Origin: Haemophilus influenzae
GTDB lineage: Bacteria > Pseudomonadota > Gammaproteobacteria > Enterobacterales > Pasteurellaceae
Length of the DNA stretch: 64,000 nucleotides
Direction of reading: 5' to 3'
NCBI GenBank assembly: GCA_923172585.1
Contig: OV298644.1
Location: forward strand, 823,427-887,426
In this document: positions 30,687-41,175 of the stretch, in pieces
Position numbering within the stretch: position 1 is the first letter of the stretch
Layout: every line of letters starts with the position of its first letter
Notes under the pieces: model-generated
The model's input: only the letters and a program-made list of their open reading frames with translations
Told to the model about the DNA's origin: nothing
Databases searched by the model: none
Made by a program: the position numbers and the translations under genes

Positions 30687-30702
30687 TGTGAGGAATATCA
30701 CA
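30687..30702. promoter_or_regulatory. CRP site upstream of tnaC
   Basis: TGTGA-GGAATA-TCACA is a perfect CRP core 116 bases before the tnaC start. Tryptophanase operons are known to need cAMP-CRP. A GATAAT at 30749-30754 may be the -10 element, although no well-spaced -35 is obvious. Confidence 0.75.
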
Positions 30703-30817
30703 AAATAAAAAAATAATAGATGACAATGTTAAATTTTATATTATTCTGATAATACTTCGTAGTTAGAAGTCAGTGTTAAGTTTTATTAAGTATCTCTTCT
30801 CTTAAAAGGAGTTTAAT

Positions 30818-30898
30818 ATGCTCAACTTGCTTTCTCCTAACCAAACTTGGGTTCTTATTGATCCTAGATTATCTTTTTATTTTCCCATAATTTATTAA
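30818..30898 (+). CDS. tnaC: Tryptophanase leader peptide TnaC
   Basis: A 26-codon reading frame behind a good AAAAGGAG ribosome site. It has the three residues that matter in the E. coli leader at the same spacing: Trp11, Asp15 and Pro23 (Trp12, Asp16 and Pro24 in E. coli), with the local pattern W-x-x-I-D. Unlike the E. coli peptide it continues for three residues (Ile-Ile-Tyr) beyond the Pro. The family mechanism is tryptophan-dependent ribosome stalling that blocks Rho termination before tnaA. The 87 bases between its stop and tnaA would hold the Rho-loading region. Confidence 0.9.
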   Translation: MLNLLSPNQTWVLIDPRLSFYFPIIY

Positions 30899-30985
30899 TC
30901 CTTTCTTATTAACCATCAAAGTGTTTTCATTTTAGAAAATCATTTTTTATTTAAACTAAGCAAATTAATTTTTGGGGATTTTGCT

Positions 30986-32403
30986 ATGGAAAATTTTAAA
31001 CATTTACCTGAACCTTTCCGCATTCGTGTTATTGAACCAGTAAAAAGAACTACTCGTGAGTATCGTGAGCAAGCGATCTTAAAATCAGGCATGAATCCAT
31101 TTTTATTGGATAGTGAAGATATTTTCATTGACTTACTTACAGATAGCGGTACTGGTGCCGTTACACAAGATATGCAAGCTGCAATGTTACGTGGCGATGA
31201 AGCCTATAGTGGCAGTCGCAGTTATTATGCGTTAGCTAAAGCAGTGAAAGATATTTTTGGTTATGAATATACAATTCCTACTCATCAAGGCCGCGGTGCT
31301 GAACAAATTTATATTCCAGTATTGATTGCTAAACGTGAACGTGAGAAAGGTTTAGATCGCAGCAAAATGGTGGTTTTCTCTAACTATTTCTTTGATACCA
31401 CACAAGGACATAGCCAAATTAATGGGGCAACGGTTCGCAATGTTTATATCAAAGAGGCATTTGATACAACAGCAAAACATCCATTTAAGGGTAATTTCGA
31501 TTTAGAAAAATTAGAAAAAGGCATTCAAGAGGCGGGAGCACATAATGTACCTTACATTGTATGTACCATTACTTGTAACTCTGCGGGTGGTCAGCCAGTT
31601 TCTATTGCAAACTTAAAAGGCATGTATGAAATTGCGCGTAAATACGATATTCCAGTCATCATGGATTCAGCTCGTTTTGCAGAAAACGCCTATTTTGTTC
31701 AACAACGTGAAGAAGCTTATAAAGACTGGACTATTGAACAAATTACTTACGAAAGCTATCGCTATGCTGACGGTTTAGCGATGTCCGCCAAAAAAGATGC
31801 TATGGTGCCAATGGGGGGATTTTAGCGTTTAAAGATAAATCAATGGAGGAAGTCTATCACGAATGTAGAACGCTTTGTGTTGTGCAAGAAGGGTTCCCTA
31901 CTTATGGTGGTTTAGAAGGTGGTGCAATGGAACGCTTGGCTGTTGGCTTACATGATGGTATGCGTCAAGAATGGCTGGCTTATCGTATTGCGCAAATTGA
32001 ATATTTGGTTGCAGGCTTAGAAAAAATTGGTGTGCTTTGCCAACAACCAGGTGGCCACGCTGCGTTCGTAGATGCGGGTAAATTATTACCACATATTCCA
32101 GCCGACCAATTCCCAGCACAAGCACTTTCTTGCGAACTTTATAAAGTTGCAGGTATAAGAGCGGTAGAAATTGGCTCATTTTTATTAGGGCGAGATCCGA
32201 AGACGGGTAAACAACTACCATGTCCAGCAGAGCTTTTACGCTTAACTGTACCACGTGCAACTTATACGCAAACTCATATGGATTTCATTATTGAGGCGTT
32301 CCAAAAAGTGAAAGAAAATGCGGAGAATATTAAGGGTTTAACCTTTACTTATGAACCAAAAGTTCTCCGCCACTTTACGGCACGTTTAAAAGAAGTTGAA
32401 TAA
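30986..32403 (+). pseudogene. tnaA: Tryptophanase, frameshifted as read
   Basis: TnaA degrades tryptophan to indole, pyruvate and ammonia with pyridoxal phosphate. The two pieces, 30986-31825 and the rest to 32403 in the next frame, align end to end with E. coli TnaA (471 aa), starting [15 protein letters not shown]. Lys270, the cofactor lysine in MSAKKDAM, lies just before the break. The break is in six G (31813-31818); seven would give [11 protein letters not shown] and restore about 472 residues. Read literally the strain would be indole-negative. The G tract is a plausible real slippage site but also a typical undercall. A poor ribosome site (GGGGAT) precedes the ATG. Confidence 0.93.
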
Positions 32404-32411
32404 TATCACGA

Positions 32412-32446
32412 AAAATGCAGTTCATTTTGAACTGCATTTTTTTATC
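32412..32446 (+). terminator. Hairpin with T run between tnaA and tnaB
   Basis: AAAATGCAGTTCA (32412-32424) pairs with TGAACTGCATTTT (32428-32440), followed by TTT. It is a strong intrinsic terminator inside the operon and would lower tnaB expression relative to tnaA. Confidence 0.85.
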
Positions 32447-32486
32447 AACAGCTAACTCAATAATTTGTTATTGATAAGGATGTTCT

Positions 32487-33722
32487 ATGAAAAAACAACC
32501 TTCCATTTTTGGTGGTGCCTGTATTATTGCTAGTGTTTGCGTCGGAGCTGGAATGCTTGGTTTACCAACATCTGGTGCTGGAGCTTGGACAATATGGTCA
32601 GCATTAGCAATTTGCTTAACGATGATAATCATGACATTATCAGGCTGGTTATTACTTGAGGCCTATTCTACTTATGATTTAAGAGCATCATTTAGTACCG
32701 TAACTAAAGATATGCTCGGTTCAACTATCAATTCTATTAATAATCTTGCGGTGTATTTTGTCGGGGGTATTTTACTTTATGCTTATACCACTGCATCTGG
32801 AGGTATACTAGAAAACCTTATTAAACCGTGGATTGATTTTGGTTCATCTACATTGGCAATTTGCTCCACTGTATTTGTATTAGTCTTTTCCTTCTTTGTT
32901 TGGCATTCCACTCGCATTGTAGACAGAATATCTGTTTTATTGATTGTATTCATGGGGTTTACTTTTATTTTTAGTACTTATGGATTAGCAACTAATATTA
33001 GTTTAGATACTTTATTAGATATTGCTGGAAAAGATACAAACTATGCAAAATATGCGGTAGGGATGTTTCCTGTTGCATTAACATCTTTTGGTTACCATCA
33101 TTCTGTTTGTACTATGCGAGCCTATTATGGAGACGAAAAAAAAGCTAAATATGCCATTTCAGGTGGAACAGCCATTGCTCTTACTCTTTATTTACTTTGG
33201 ATTTTTTCAATTTTCGGAAATTTGCCTCGCAATCAATTTACACCTGTAATAGCTAGTGATGGCAATCTAGATATATTACTTAACGCTTTAGGGAGAGTAA
33301 TAGAATCTAACACGGTTAAACAAATGATTAATGCCTTTTCTATCGCCGCAATTTTGTCATCTTTTATTGGCGTAGGATTAGGTGTATTCGATTATCTCGC
33401 TGATTTCTTCAAATTTGATAATAGCAAAATTGGACGAACAAAGTCATGGGCTGTGACTTTCCTACCTCCACTAATTATGTCAATTTTATTTCCATTGGGT
33501 TTCTTAAAAGCCATTGGGTATGCCGGCGCAGTAGCGACAATTTGGACTTGCATAATTCCAGCACTTCTTGCTTATAAATCTCGCAAAATAAATGCAGCAG
33601 CAACAACATTCCGAGTTTGTGGTGGAAATGGCTTAATAATCTTTATTGTATTATTTGGTGTTTTTGTGGCTATTTTCCATTTTCTAGCAATGTTTGACTA
33701 TTTGCCTGTCTTTAAAGGATAA
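32487..33722 (+). CDS. tnaB: Tryptophan permease TnaB
   Basis: TnaB is the low-affinity tryptophan importer that feeds TnaA. The 411 residues (E. coli TnaB 415) show eleven membrane segments of the aromatic amino-acid (HAAAP) family. The N-terminal signature IIASVCVGAGMLGLPTSGAGAW is interrupted here only by the quote limit: it runs from residue 13 to 34. The SFGYHHSVCTMRAYYG motif is also typical. It is intact and lies 83 bases after tnaA behind an intrinsic terminator. The right repeat of the island begins ten bases after its stop codon. Confidence 0.94.
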   Translation: MKKQPSIFGGACIIASVCVGAGMLGLPTSGAGAWTIWSALAICLTMIIMTLSGWLLLEAYSTYDLRASFSTVTKDMLGSTINSINNLAVYFVGGILLYAYTTASGGILENLIKPWIDFGSSTLAICSTVFVLVFSFFVWHSTRIVDRISVLLIVFMGFTFIFSTYGLATNISLDTLLDIAGKDTNYAKYAVGMFPVALTSFGYHHSVCTMRAYYGDEKKAKYAISGGTAIALTLYLLWIFSIFGNLPRNQFTPVIASDGNLDILLNALGRVIESNTVKQMINAFSIAAILSSFIGVGLGVFDYLADFFKFDNSKIGRTKSWAVTFLPPLIMSILFPLGFLKAIGYAGAVATIWTCIIPALLAYKSRKINAAATTFRVCGGNGLIIFIVLFGVFVAIFHFLAMFDYLPVFKG

Positions 33723-33732
33723 ATATCAACTG

Positions 33733-33776
33733 AAAGTGCGGTAAAAAATCTCAACAAATTTTTACCGCACTTTTTT
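33733..33776. repeat. Right 44-bp direct repeat of the tna island
   Basis: It matches 30629-30672 at 42 of 44 positions and also consists of an inverted uptake-signal pair. It serves as tnaB terminator. Together the two repeats delimit about 3.1 kb of inserted DNA between nlpD and mutS. Confidence 0.93.
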
Positions 33777-33855
33777 ATCTGGCTTTTTCCCCTTTCGGCA
33801 CCTAAAATAACCGCCACAAAACCTATCTTTATTCAGTTTCAAAGCAGGTAATTAG

Positions 33856-36441
33856 ATGATTTCCGAAGAAAACTTCCAACAACATACGCCAATGATGCAA
33901 CAATATCTAAAACTCAAAGCGGAGAATCCAGATATTTTGTTGTTTTATCGCATGGGGGATTTTTACGAGTTGTTTTATGACGATGCGAAAAAAGCAGCGG
34001 CATTGTTGGATATTTCTTTAACGAAACGAGGTCAATCTGCAGGACAGCCCATTCCGATGGCAGGAATGCCTTATCATGCGGTGGAAGGTTATTTAGCAAA
34101 ATTAGTGCAGTTAGGCGAATCTGTGGCGATTTGCGAACAGATTGGCGATCCAACGACGAGTAAAGGACCAGTAGAACGCCAAATTGTTCGAATTGTTACG
34201 CCCGGTACGGTCAGTGATGAAGCGCTTTTGCCTGAACGCCAAGACAATCTGATTGCTGCGGTATATCAAGAGAAAGAAAAATTTGGATTAGCCACTTTAG
34301 ATATGACCTCTGGCCGTTTTCAGCTTTGTGAACCTGCGGACAAAGAAACTTTGCGTGCGGAATTACAACGTATTGCACCTGTGGAATTGCTGTATTGTGA
34401 AGAATTTAATGAAATGGCTGCGATTGAGCATTGCAAGGGATTACGCCGTCGCCCGATTTGGGAGTTTGAACTTAGCACAGCCATTACGTTATTAAATCGC
34501 CAATTTGGCACAAAAGATTTACGTGCCTTTGGTGTGGAAAAATCCCCTCTAGGCTTAAGTGCGGCTGGTTGTTTATTGCAATATGCAAAAGAAACGCAAC
34601 GTACCGCATTACCCCATATTCAAAGCATTAGCTTGATTCAAAATCAAGACTGCATTCAATTAGATGCCGCCACTCGCAGAAATCTTGAATTAACACAAAA
34701 TCTTGCAGGTGGCACAGAAAATACGCTATCGTCTGTCTTGGATAAATGCGTTACGCCAATGGGCAGTCGCTTATTGAAACGTTGGATTCATCAGCCTGTT
34801 CGTGATGTGGAAAAATTAAAACAACGCCAACAATCGATTGCGGAAATTTTAAATTTTGATTTGGTTGATGAACTTCAGCCTTATTTGCAATTAGTCGGTG
34901 ATATGGAGCGTATTTTGGCGCGTGTGGCACTGCGTTCAGCACGTCCACGCGATCTCACTCGCTTACGCACAGCCTTAGAACAAATTCCAGCATTACGCGC
35001 GATTGTGCAACAAAAAACACCGCCATTTTTAACCGCACTTTTCAGCCAAATTGCTGATTTCAGCGAGCAGTGCGATTTATTGCAACGTGCATTGATTGAA
35101 ACGCCTCCGCTTTTAATCCGTGATGGTGGCGTGATTGCTAAAGGATACAATGCAGAGCTAGACGAATGGCGTATGCTCTCTGATGGTGCAACTCAATATT
35201 TGGAAAACCTAGAAAAACGTGAGCGTGAAAGCACAGGCATTGATACGCTAAAAATCGGTTTTAATGCAGTGCATGGTTATTACATTCAAATTAGCCAAGG
35301 CCAAGCACATAAAGCGCCAATTCATTATGTTCGCCGTCAAACCTTGAAAAATGCAGAGCGTTATATTATTCCCGAACTCAAAGAATATGAAGACAAAGTG
35401 CTGAAATCAAAAGGCGCAGCGTTAGCATTAGAAAAGCAACTTTACGATGAATTATTTGATTTATTATTACCGCACTTAGGTTCATTGCAACTGGCGAGCC
35501 TCGCACTTTCTGAATTGGATGTATTGGTCAATCTTGCCGAGCGCGCAGACACCCTCAATTACGTGATGCCAACATTCTGTGATGAAGTGAGTGTGAAAAT
35601 TAAAAATGGTCGCCATCCTGTTGTGGAACAAGTATTGAAAGATCCTTTCATCGCCAACCCAGTGGAACTCAATCACAATCGTCATTTATTAGTTATCACT
35701 GGGCCAAATATGGGCGGTAAAAGCACTTATATGCGCCAGACCGCATTAATTACATTGCTGGCGTATATCGGCAGTTTTGTGCCAGCAGACAGCGCGCGAA
35801 TTGGGCCGATTGATCGTATTTTCACTCGAATTGGTGCGTCTGATGATTTAGCCTCGGGGCGTTCAACCTTTATGGTGGAAATGACTGAAATGGCAAACAT
35901 TCTTCATCAAGCCACTGCACAAAGCCTTGTGCTTATTGATGAAATTGGTCGTGGTACGTCTACTTATGATGGCTTATCCTTAGCTTGGGCTTGTGCGGAA
36001 TGGTTAGCCAAAAAAATCCGCTCGCTTACATTATTTGCCACCCATTATTTTGAATTAACCGCATTGCCGGAACAGCTAGAAGGCATTGCCAATATTCATT
36101 TAGATGCTCTTGAGCATAACAACACCATCGCCTTTATGCACGCCGTACAAGATGGCGCAGCAAGTAAAAGTTATGGTTTGGCAGTCGCGGCTTTGGCTGG
36201 CGTGCCACAATCCGTCATTAAACTAGCAAAACAGAAATTGACACAATTAGAAAAAAACTCAAACTATTCAGCCGAACAGCAAATTCAAGCGTTGCGTGAA
36301 GCCAATCACAATCAGGGCGAATTATTCTTTGAACAAGAAACGGATGCACTAAGAGAGGCTATTGAAAAGTTGGATCCCGATGATTTAAGCCCTAAACAAG
36401 CCTTGGCGTATTTGTATCAGTTAAAGAAAATGGTGGGGTAA
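33856..36441 (+). CDS. mutS: DNA mismatch repair protein MutS
   Basis: MutS recognises mismatches and starts methyl-directed repair. The 861 residues (E. coli 853) begin with [20 protein letters not shown] and carry the mismatch wedge GDFYELF, the connector and lever domains, and the ATPase with Walker [16 protein letters not shown], the [14 protein letters not shown] loop and Walker [17 protein letters not shown]. The frame is intact, so loss of mutS does not explain the many frameshifts elsewhere. It forms the downstream border of the tna island. Confidence 0.97.
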   Translation: MISEENFQQHTPMMQQYLKLKAENPDILLFYRMGDFYELFYDDAKKAAALLDISLTKRGQSAGQPIPMAGMPYHAVEGYLAKLVQLGESVAICEQIGDPTTSKGPVERQIVRIVTPGTVSDEALLPERQDNLIAAVYQEKEKFGLATLDMTSGRFQLCEPADKETLRAELQRIAPVELLYCEEFNEMAAIEHCKGLRRRPIWEFELSTAITLLNRQFGTKDLRAFGVEKSPLGLSAAGCLLQYAKETQRTALPHIQSISLIQNQDCIQLDAATRRNLELTQNLAGGTENTLSSVLDKCVTPMGSRLLKRWIHQPVRDVEKLKQRQQSIAEILNFDLVDELQPYLQLVGDMERILARVALRSARPRDLTRLRTALEQIPALRAIVQQKTPPFLTALFSQIADFSEQCDLLQRALIETPPLLIRDGGVIAKGYNAELDEWRMLSDGATQYLENLEKRERESTGIDTLKIGFNAVHGYYIQISQGQAHKAPIHYVRRQTLKNAERYIIPELKEYEDKVLKSKGAALALEKQLYDELFDLLLPHLGSLQLASLALSELDVLVNLAERADTLNYVMPTFCDEVSVKIKNGRHPVVEQVLKDPFIANPVELNHNRHLLVITGPNMGGKSTYMRQTALITLLAYIGSFVPADSARIGPIDRIFTRIGASDDLASGRSTFMVEMTEMANILHQATAQSLVLIDEIGRGTSTYDGLSLAWACAEWLAKKIRSLTLFATHYFELTALPEQLEGIANIHLDALEHNNTIAFMHAVQDGAASKSYGLAVAALAGVPQSVIKLAKQKLTQLEKNSNYSAEQQIQALREANHNQGELFFEQETDALREAIEKLDPDDLSPKQALAYLYQLKKMVG

Positions 36442-36481
36442 ATATTATATCCTAGCGATAAATTCAAAGGTTTATATGGAT

Positions 36482-36576
36482 TGGCGGAGGGGAATGGGAG
36501 TTGAACCCACCCAAGAACGCTGGCGTCCTCAACAGGATTTGAAATCCTGCCACCTCACCGGAGATGACGCCCCTCC
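36482..36576 (-). tRNA. selC: tRNA-Sec (anticodon TCA)
   Basis: The minus strand reads GGAGGGGCGTCATCTCC... to CCCCTCCGCCA, 95 bases including CCA, the length of E. coli selC. It has the long 8-bp acceptor stem, a large variable arm and the anticodon loop TTTCAAA. It is encoded opposite to and just upstream of selA and selB, keeping the selenocysteine machinery together. Confidence 0.96.
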
Positions 36577-36646
36577 GTGGTTGAAATTGCAGTCACTTTA
36601 GCGTAAATTAATTGGCAATTCAACGTTATTTTAAACGGATTCAAAA

Positions 36647-38031
36647 ATGACCGCACTTTTTCAACAACTTCCTTCCGTTGATAAAATTCTCAAAACACCT
36701 CAAGGATTACAACTCATTACCGAATTTGGTCACACTGCTGTCGTGGTAACGTGTCGAGAATTATTAACCCAAGCTCGTCAATTTATTCAAAAAAATAATC
36801 AACTTCCTGAATATTTTTCTAATTCTGACCGCACTTTTGTAGAAATACATTCTCGCTTACAAAAACAAAACCAAGTACAAATCAAAGCGGTGCATAATCT
36901 GACTGGTACGGTATTGCACACAAATCTTGGGCGGGCACTTTGGTCTGAAGCAGCACAACAGGCAGCGCTTTCTGCGATGCAAAAAAATGTTTCGCTTGAA
37001 TATGATTTAGATGAAGGTAAGCGTAGTCATCGCGATAATTACATCAGTGAATTATTATGCAAACTCACAGGTGCTGAAGCAGCCTGCATAGTGAATAACA
37101 ACGCTGCTGCGGTATTGTTAATGCTGGCAACCTTTGCTCAAGGTAAAGAAGTAATTATTTCTCGTGGCGAATTAATTGAAATTGGTGGTGCATTTCGTAT
37201 CCCAGATATTATGGAACAAGCTGGATGCCATTTAGTGGAAGTGGGCACCACTAATCGTACTCACCTGAAGGATTATCGTAATGCTATCACTGAAAATACG
37301 GCTTTTTTAATGAAAGTGCATAGCAGCAATTATCAAATTTGTGGTTTTACCTCTTCAGTTTCAGAAGAAGAGCTTGCGGAACTAGGTCAAGAAATGAATG
37401 TACCCGTAGTAACGGATTTAGGCAGCGGCGCATTAGTTGATTTAAGCCAATATGGCTTACCAAAAGAACCAACCGTGCAAGAAAAAGTCGCACAAGGTGT
37501 GGATTTAGTCTCTTTCTCTGGCGATAAATTGCTTGGTGGCGTGCAAGCAGGCATCATAGTGGGTAAAAAGAATGGATCGAACAATTACAAGCCCATCCTC
37601 TCAAGCGTGTATTACGTTGCGATAAAGTCATTTTAGCTGGCTTAGAAGCCACATTACGTTTGTATTTAAATCCTGAAAAATTAACTGAAAAGTTACCAAC
37701 TTTGCGCTTACTCACGCAACCATTAAAACAACTCAAAATAAATGCTATGCGTCTCAAAGAGCGGTTAGAATCTCGCTTAAATTCACAATTTGAGATTCAA
37801 ATTGAAGCTAGTCAAGCACAAATCGGTAGCGGCTCACAACCAATGGAAAGAATCCCTTCCGTGGCTGTTACGATTGCAGAAAAAACAAACGCAAAACTTT
37901 CCGCACTTTCAGCTCGCTTTAAACAACTTTCCCAACCTATTATTGGGCGAATGGAAAACGGAAAAATTTGGCTAGATTTACGTAGCCTCGCGGATATTGA
38001 AACATTATTAAATACATTGGACGAACTATGA
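36647..38031 (+). pseudogene. selA: L-seryl-tRNA(Sec) selenium transferase, frameshifted as read
   Basis: SelA converts seryl-tRNA-Sec to selenocysteinyl-tRNA-Sec with pyridoxal phosphate and selenophosphate. The first piece runs to about 37570 and includes the cofactor lysine motif [16 protein letters not shown]. The second piece continues in the next frame to 38031. The break is in five A (37565-37569); six gives [15 protein letters not shown] and a 461-residue protein (E. coli 463). A homopolymer undercall is likely. The ATG at 36647 lies directly on an uptake signal, so the protein begins MTALFQQ. The stop overlaps the selB start by four bases (ATGA). Confidence 0.93.
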
Positions 38032-39887
38032 TTATTGTTACTTCAGGTCACGTTGATCACGGCAAAACAGCATTATTAAAAGCATTAACTGGCACAAGTA
38101 CCGCACATTTACCAGAAGAAAAAAAACGCGGAATGACCATTGATTTGGGGTATGCCTATCTGCCGTTAGAAAACAAAGTACTTGGCTTTATTGATGTGCC
38201 AGGACACGAAAAATTCTTATCAAATATGCTGGCAGGTTTAGGTGGTGTGCATTATGCAATGTTAATTGTCGCTGCGGATGAAGGGGTTGAGGTGCAAACA
38301 AAAGAACATTTAGCGATATTACGCCAACTTCAATTCCACGAAATTATTGTTGTCATCACAAAAGCAGATCGTACAAATTCAGCGCAAATAGAATCGTTAA
38401 TCCAAACAATTAAACAAGATTACAGTTTTTTACGCAATGCTAACTACTTCGTTACCTCAGCAGAAACGGGACAAGGAATTAGTGAATTACGTCATTACTT
38501 AGCTAATTTGGCAGAATTAGCTGATACTCAAAAACCTTTCCGCTATGCAATAGACCGAGTATTCAGCGTAAAAGGGGCGGGTACCGTCGTGACAGGCACA
38601 GCCTTTTCAGGAACAGTGAAAGTAAACGATGAAATTTACCTTTCCACTGGACAGAAAATTCGTATAAAAGCGATTCACGCACAAAATACATCAAGCGAAC
38701 AAGGTATTGCAGGGCAACGTTTAGCGTTAAATTTAAATGCTGATTTAGACCGCACGCCAATGAAACGAGGCGATTGGTTATTGCAGAATGAGCCACTTCC
38801 ACCAACAGATCGCATTAGTGTACAAATTTTGGCTGAAGTACCATTAAATGAAAGCCAACCTGTGCATATTTATCACGGCGCAAGTCGCACTACGGGTAAA
38901 CTCACCTTATTACAAGGAAAAAATGCCGCAAAAAATGACCGCACTTTGGCTGAAATCATATTAGATTCACCATTATTCTTGGCTTTCGGAGACAAACTTA
39001 TTTTACGCAGTGGCGATACAAAAACCTTAATTGCCGGCGCACGAGTATTGGAAATTAACTCGCCAAAACGTCATAAACGTACTGAAGTGCGGTTAAATTT
39101 CTTAGCCAATTTAGCATTGGCAGAGAATGCTTCGCAACGAATTGCACTTACCCTTCAACATAATGCGACAACAGCACGCCAATTAATGTGGACGGAACAA
39201 CTGACATCCTCGCAATTAGATAAAGCACTCGTCGAGCGAGACGCGGTACGTTATCAAGATTGGTGTTTTAATACTAATTACGTACAAGAAAAAACGCAGC
39301 AAATTTTAACCGCACTTGATACTTATCACGAGCAACATAATGATCAACTTGGTGTAAGCAAAGCCAGATTATATCGAATGGCAACATTAAATCAGCCAGA
39401 AAATCTAATTCATCATTTTATCGATGAAATGCTTGATGATGGTCGATTACAACAAACACGAGGCTGGATTCATCTACCAGAGCATAAAATTCAATTTAAT
39501 AATGAAGAAAAATCACGCTGGACAAATATATTAAATGAATTTGAAAAAGCAAACGGTCAAGCGATTTGGGTACGCGATATGGCAAATGCACTCGCTATTG
39601 ATGAATCAATTATGCGTAATTTTATGTATAAAGCAGGGAAACTGGGTTACCTCACGCCAATCGTAAAAGATAGATTTTTCTTAACTGAAACCCTCTATGC
39701 TTATGCAAGACTCATCAAACAAATCGCAGAAGAAAAAGGAAAAGTTTCAGTAAATGAAGTACGTGATAAATTGAATTTCGGACGCAAACTTACCGTTCAA
39801 CTGATGGAATATTTCGACCGAATGGGATTTTTACGTCGTAAAGGCAATGACCATATTCTACGCGATAAGAATGTTTTTGATTTATGA
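38028..39887 (+). CDS. selB: Selenocysteine-specific elongation factor SelB
   Basis: SelB brings selenocysteinyl-tRNA to UGA codons by binding the SECIS element. The 619 residues (E. coli 614) contain the GTPase motifs GHVDHGKT (7-14), DVPGHEKF and ITKADR, EF-Tu-like domains II and III, and four C-terminal winged helices that read the mRNA hairpin. It is translationally coupled to selA through an ATGA overlap. Formate dehydrogenase is the probable selenoprotein client in this species; none is encoded in this window. Confidence 0.96.
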   Translation: MIIVTSGHVDHGKTALLKALTGTSTAHLPEEKKRGMTIDLGYAYLPLENKVLGFIDVPGHEKFLSNMLAGLGGVHYAMLIVAADEGVEVQTKEHLAILRQLQFHEIIVVITKADRTNSAQIESLIQTIKQDYSFLRNANYFVTSAETGQGISELRHYLANLAELADTQKPFRYAIDRVFSVKGAGTVVTGTAFSGTVKVNDEIYLSTGQKIRIKAIHAQNTSSEQGIAGQRLALNLNADLDRTPMKRGDWLLQNEPLPPTDRISVQILAEVPLNESQPVHIYHGASRTTGKLTLLQGKNAAKNDRTLAEIILDSPLFLAFGDKLILRSGDTKTLIAGARVLEINSPKRHKRTEVRLNFLANLALAENASQRIALTLQHNATTARQLMWTEQLTSSQLDKALVERDAVRYQDWCFNTNYVQEKTQQILTALDTYHEQHNDQLGVSKARLYRMATLNQPENLIHHFIDEMLDDGRLQQTRGWIHLPEHKIQFNNEEKSRWTNILNEFEKANGQAIWVRDMANALAIDESIMRNFMYKAGKLGYLTPIVKDRFFLTETLYAYARLIKQIAEEKGKVSVNEVRDKLNFGRKLTVQLMEYFDRMGFLRRKGNDHILRDKNVFDL

Positions 39888-39909
39888 TGTAATATGGAAA
39901 TAGCACCTT

Positions 39910-40759
39910 AGCAACGCAGGAGCAGCATTAATTTGTTCTGCTATGTTACTCACAGGCAGCCAAGATAAAGATATTGAAGCAAAGTTAAGGCAATTAAATC
40001 AAACACTAGAACATTGCAGTTCTCAAAATACCTAATTAAATTACAAAATAGAAACAATAAACGCAGCAATTTTTATCTAAAATGATGATATATGTAATCA
40101 AGCTGAAATTATTAAACTTACTAAATCTAAAGCAGATTAACAGTTGAAGAAACCAAAATTGCAGTTATCAATTTCAACAATAAAAACCAATATTGATAAG
40201 CTTAATGATGTATTGTGGAGAAAATTGACTGAAAACTTAGAAGTGATGAATATTTATCGTGAACAATTTGTAGCACCTAATCAAATCGCTTTTGAGGAAT
40301 ATAAAAATGAGTTGAAAGAAACACCATCTTTTCGAATTACTTATTCTATATGGACAAATTTTATCGGGCAATAATGACAAACTTGCAACCTATACGTTAG
40401 ATTTTATGACTATGAATCAGGTAAGCACGGTATTGAAGCTAATCGATATATCACAATTGATCTAACTGACACACCATATTTTGACAAAAAATGATTTATT
40501 AAATGCAAAAGATTTACCGAAAGTAAAAACGAATGTATGGGAAAAATATTATAATAGCAATAAGGAATATGAAGCGATTATTGAAGCCGATAGTGTTAAT
40601 TTATCGAACAATATTTACTAAGATTCAAAAGATGTAAATTTTATTTATGATGTTTATGAAATTGCCCCTTACGCAGCAAAAGAGCAGGATTTAATGCTAT
40701 ATTTTGGGCAACTAGAAGAATTATTTAAACCAGAATTTAGACAGGGTAATGATATTTAA
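39910..40759 (+). pseudogene. Decayed DUF3298-type lipoprotein gene
   Basis: Open pieces in the same strand reconstruct a lipoprotein-like protein: an N-terminal segment AALICSAMLLTGSQDKDIEA that looks like a lipobox with Cys changed to Ser, a middle piece (40144-40374, QFVAPNQIAFEEYKNEL), DYESGKHGIEANRYITID, and a C-terminal stretch FIYDVYEIAPYAAKEQDL ending QGNDI. The YEIAPYA signature marks the DUF3298 (RsiV-like) family. Several stops and frame changes interrupt it (for example near 40036, 40372, 40490 and 40619) and are not all at homopolymers, so I regard it as truly decayed. Family function is unknown. Confidence 0.6.
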
Positions 40760-40807
40760 ATCCTTTAACTTTTGAATAGCAATCAAAATCGCTAATTACA
40801 TTAAAAA

Positions 40808-40855
40808 TGAGAGACTATAGATTTTGCACTTCATTTTTATTATAATAGTCTTTCA
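40808..40855. promoter_or_regulatory. Operator-like inverted repeat before the toxin-antitoxin pair
   Basis: TGAGAGACTAT (40808-40818) is repeated as ATAGTCTTTCA (40845-40855) with one mismatch. A TATAAT (40841-40846) overlaps the right arm and is a good -10 element. Autoregulation by the antitoxin-toxin complex is the usual arrangement. Confidence 0.55.
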
Positions 40856-40878
40856 ATGTAATACTAAGGAGAAAAATT

Positions 40879-41175
40879 ATGGCACTTATGAATTCCTCTA
40901 TCAGCTTTAGAACAGTTGAGCAAACAAAATTAGAAGCTTATCAAGTTATTGAACAATATGGACTTACCCCATCACAAGTATTCAATATGTTTTTGGCTCA
41001 AATTGCCAAGACTCGCTCTATCCCTGTTGATTTGAATTATCTTCGCCCAAATAAAGAAACCCTAGCAGCTATTGATGAATTAGATAGTGGTAACGCAGAG
41101 AGCTTTTTTATTGAAGCTAGTGAAAATTATTCTGCCGAAGAATTTACAAAACGCATTCTTAATGGTGGTCAATAA
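40879..41175 (+). CDS. RelB/DinJ-family antitoxin
   Basis: A 98-residue antitoxin with the ribbon-helix-helix start of DinJ proteins ([20 protein letters not shown], then [28 protein letters not shown]) and an acidic C-terminal half that would wrap the toxin. AAGGAG precedes the ATG. Its stop codon overlaps the toxin start (TAATG), which gives coupled translation with antitoxin first. Confidence 0.88.
   Translation: MALMNSSISFRTVEQTKLEAYQVIEQYGLTPSQVFNMFLAQIAKTRSIPVDLNYLRPNKETLAAIDELDSGNAESFFIEASENYSAEEFTKRILNGGQ

Noticed and set aside
30986-32403. tnaA as two separate proteins
   Set aside because: Both parts align consecutively with one tryptophanase, and the second has no ribosome site.
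33914-35685. Several minus-strand open frames within mutS
   Set aside because: They are shadows of mutS codon usage and have no start signals or recognised domains.
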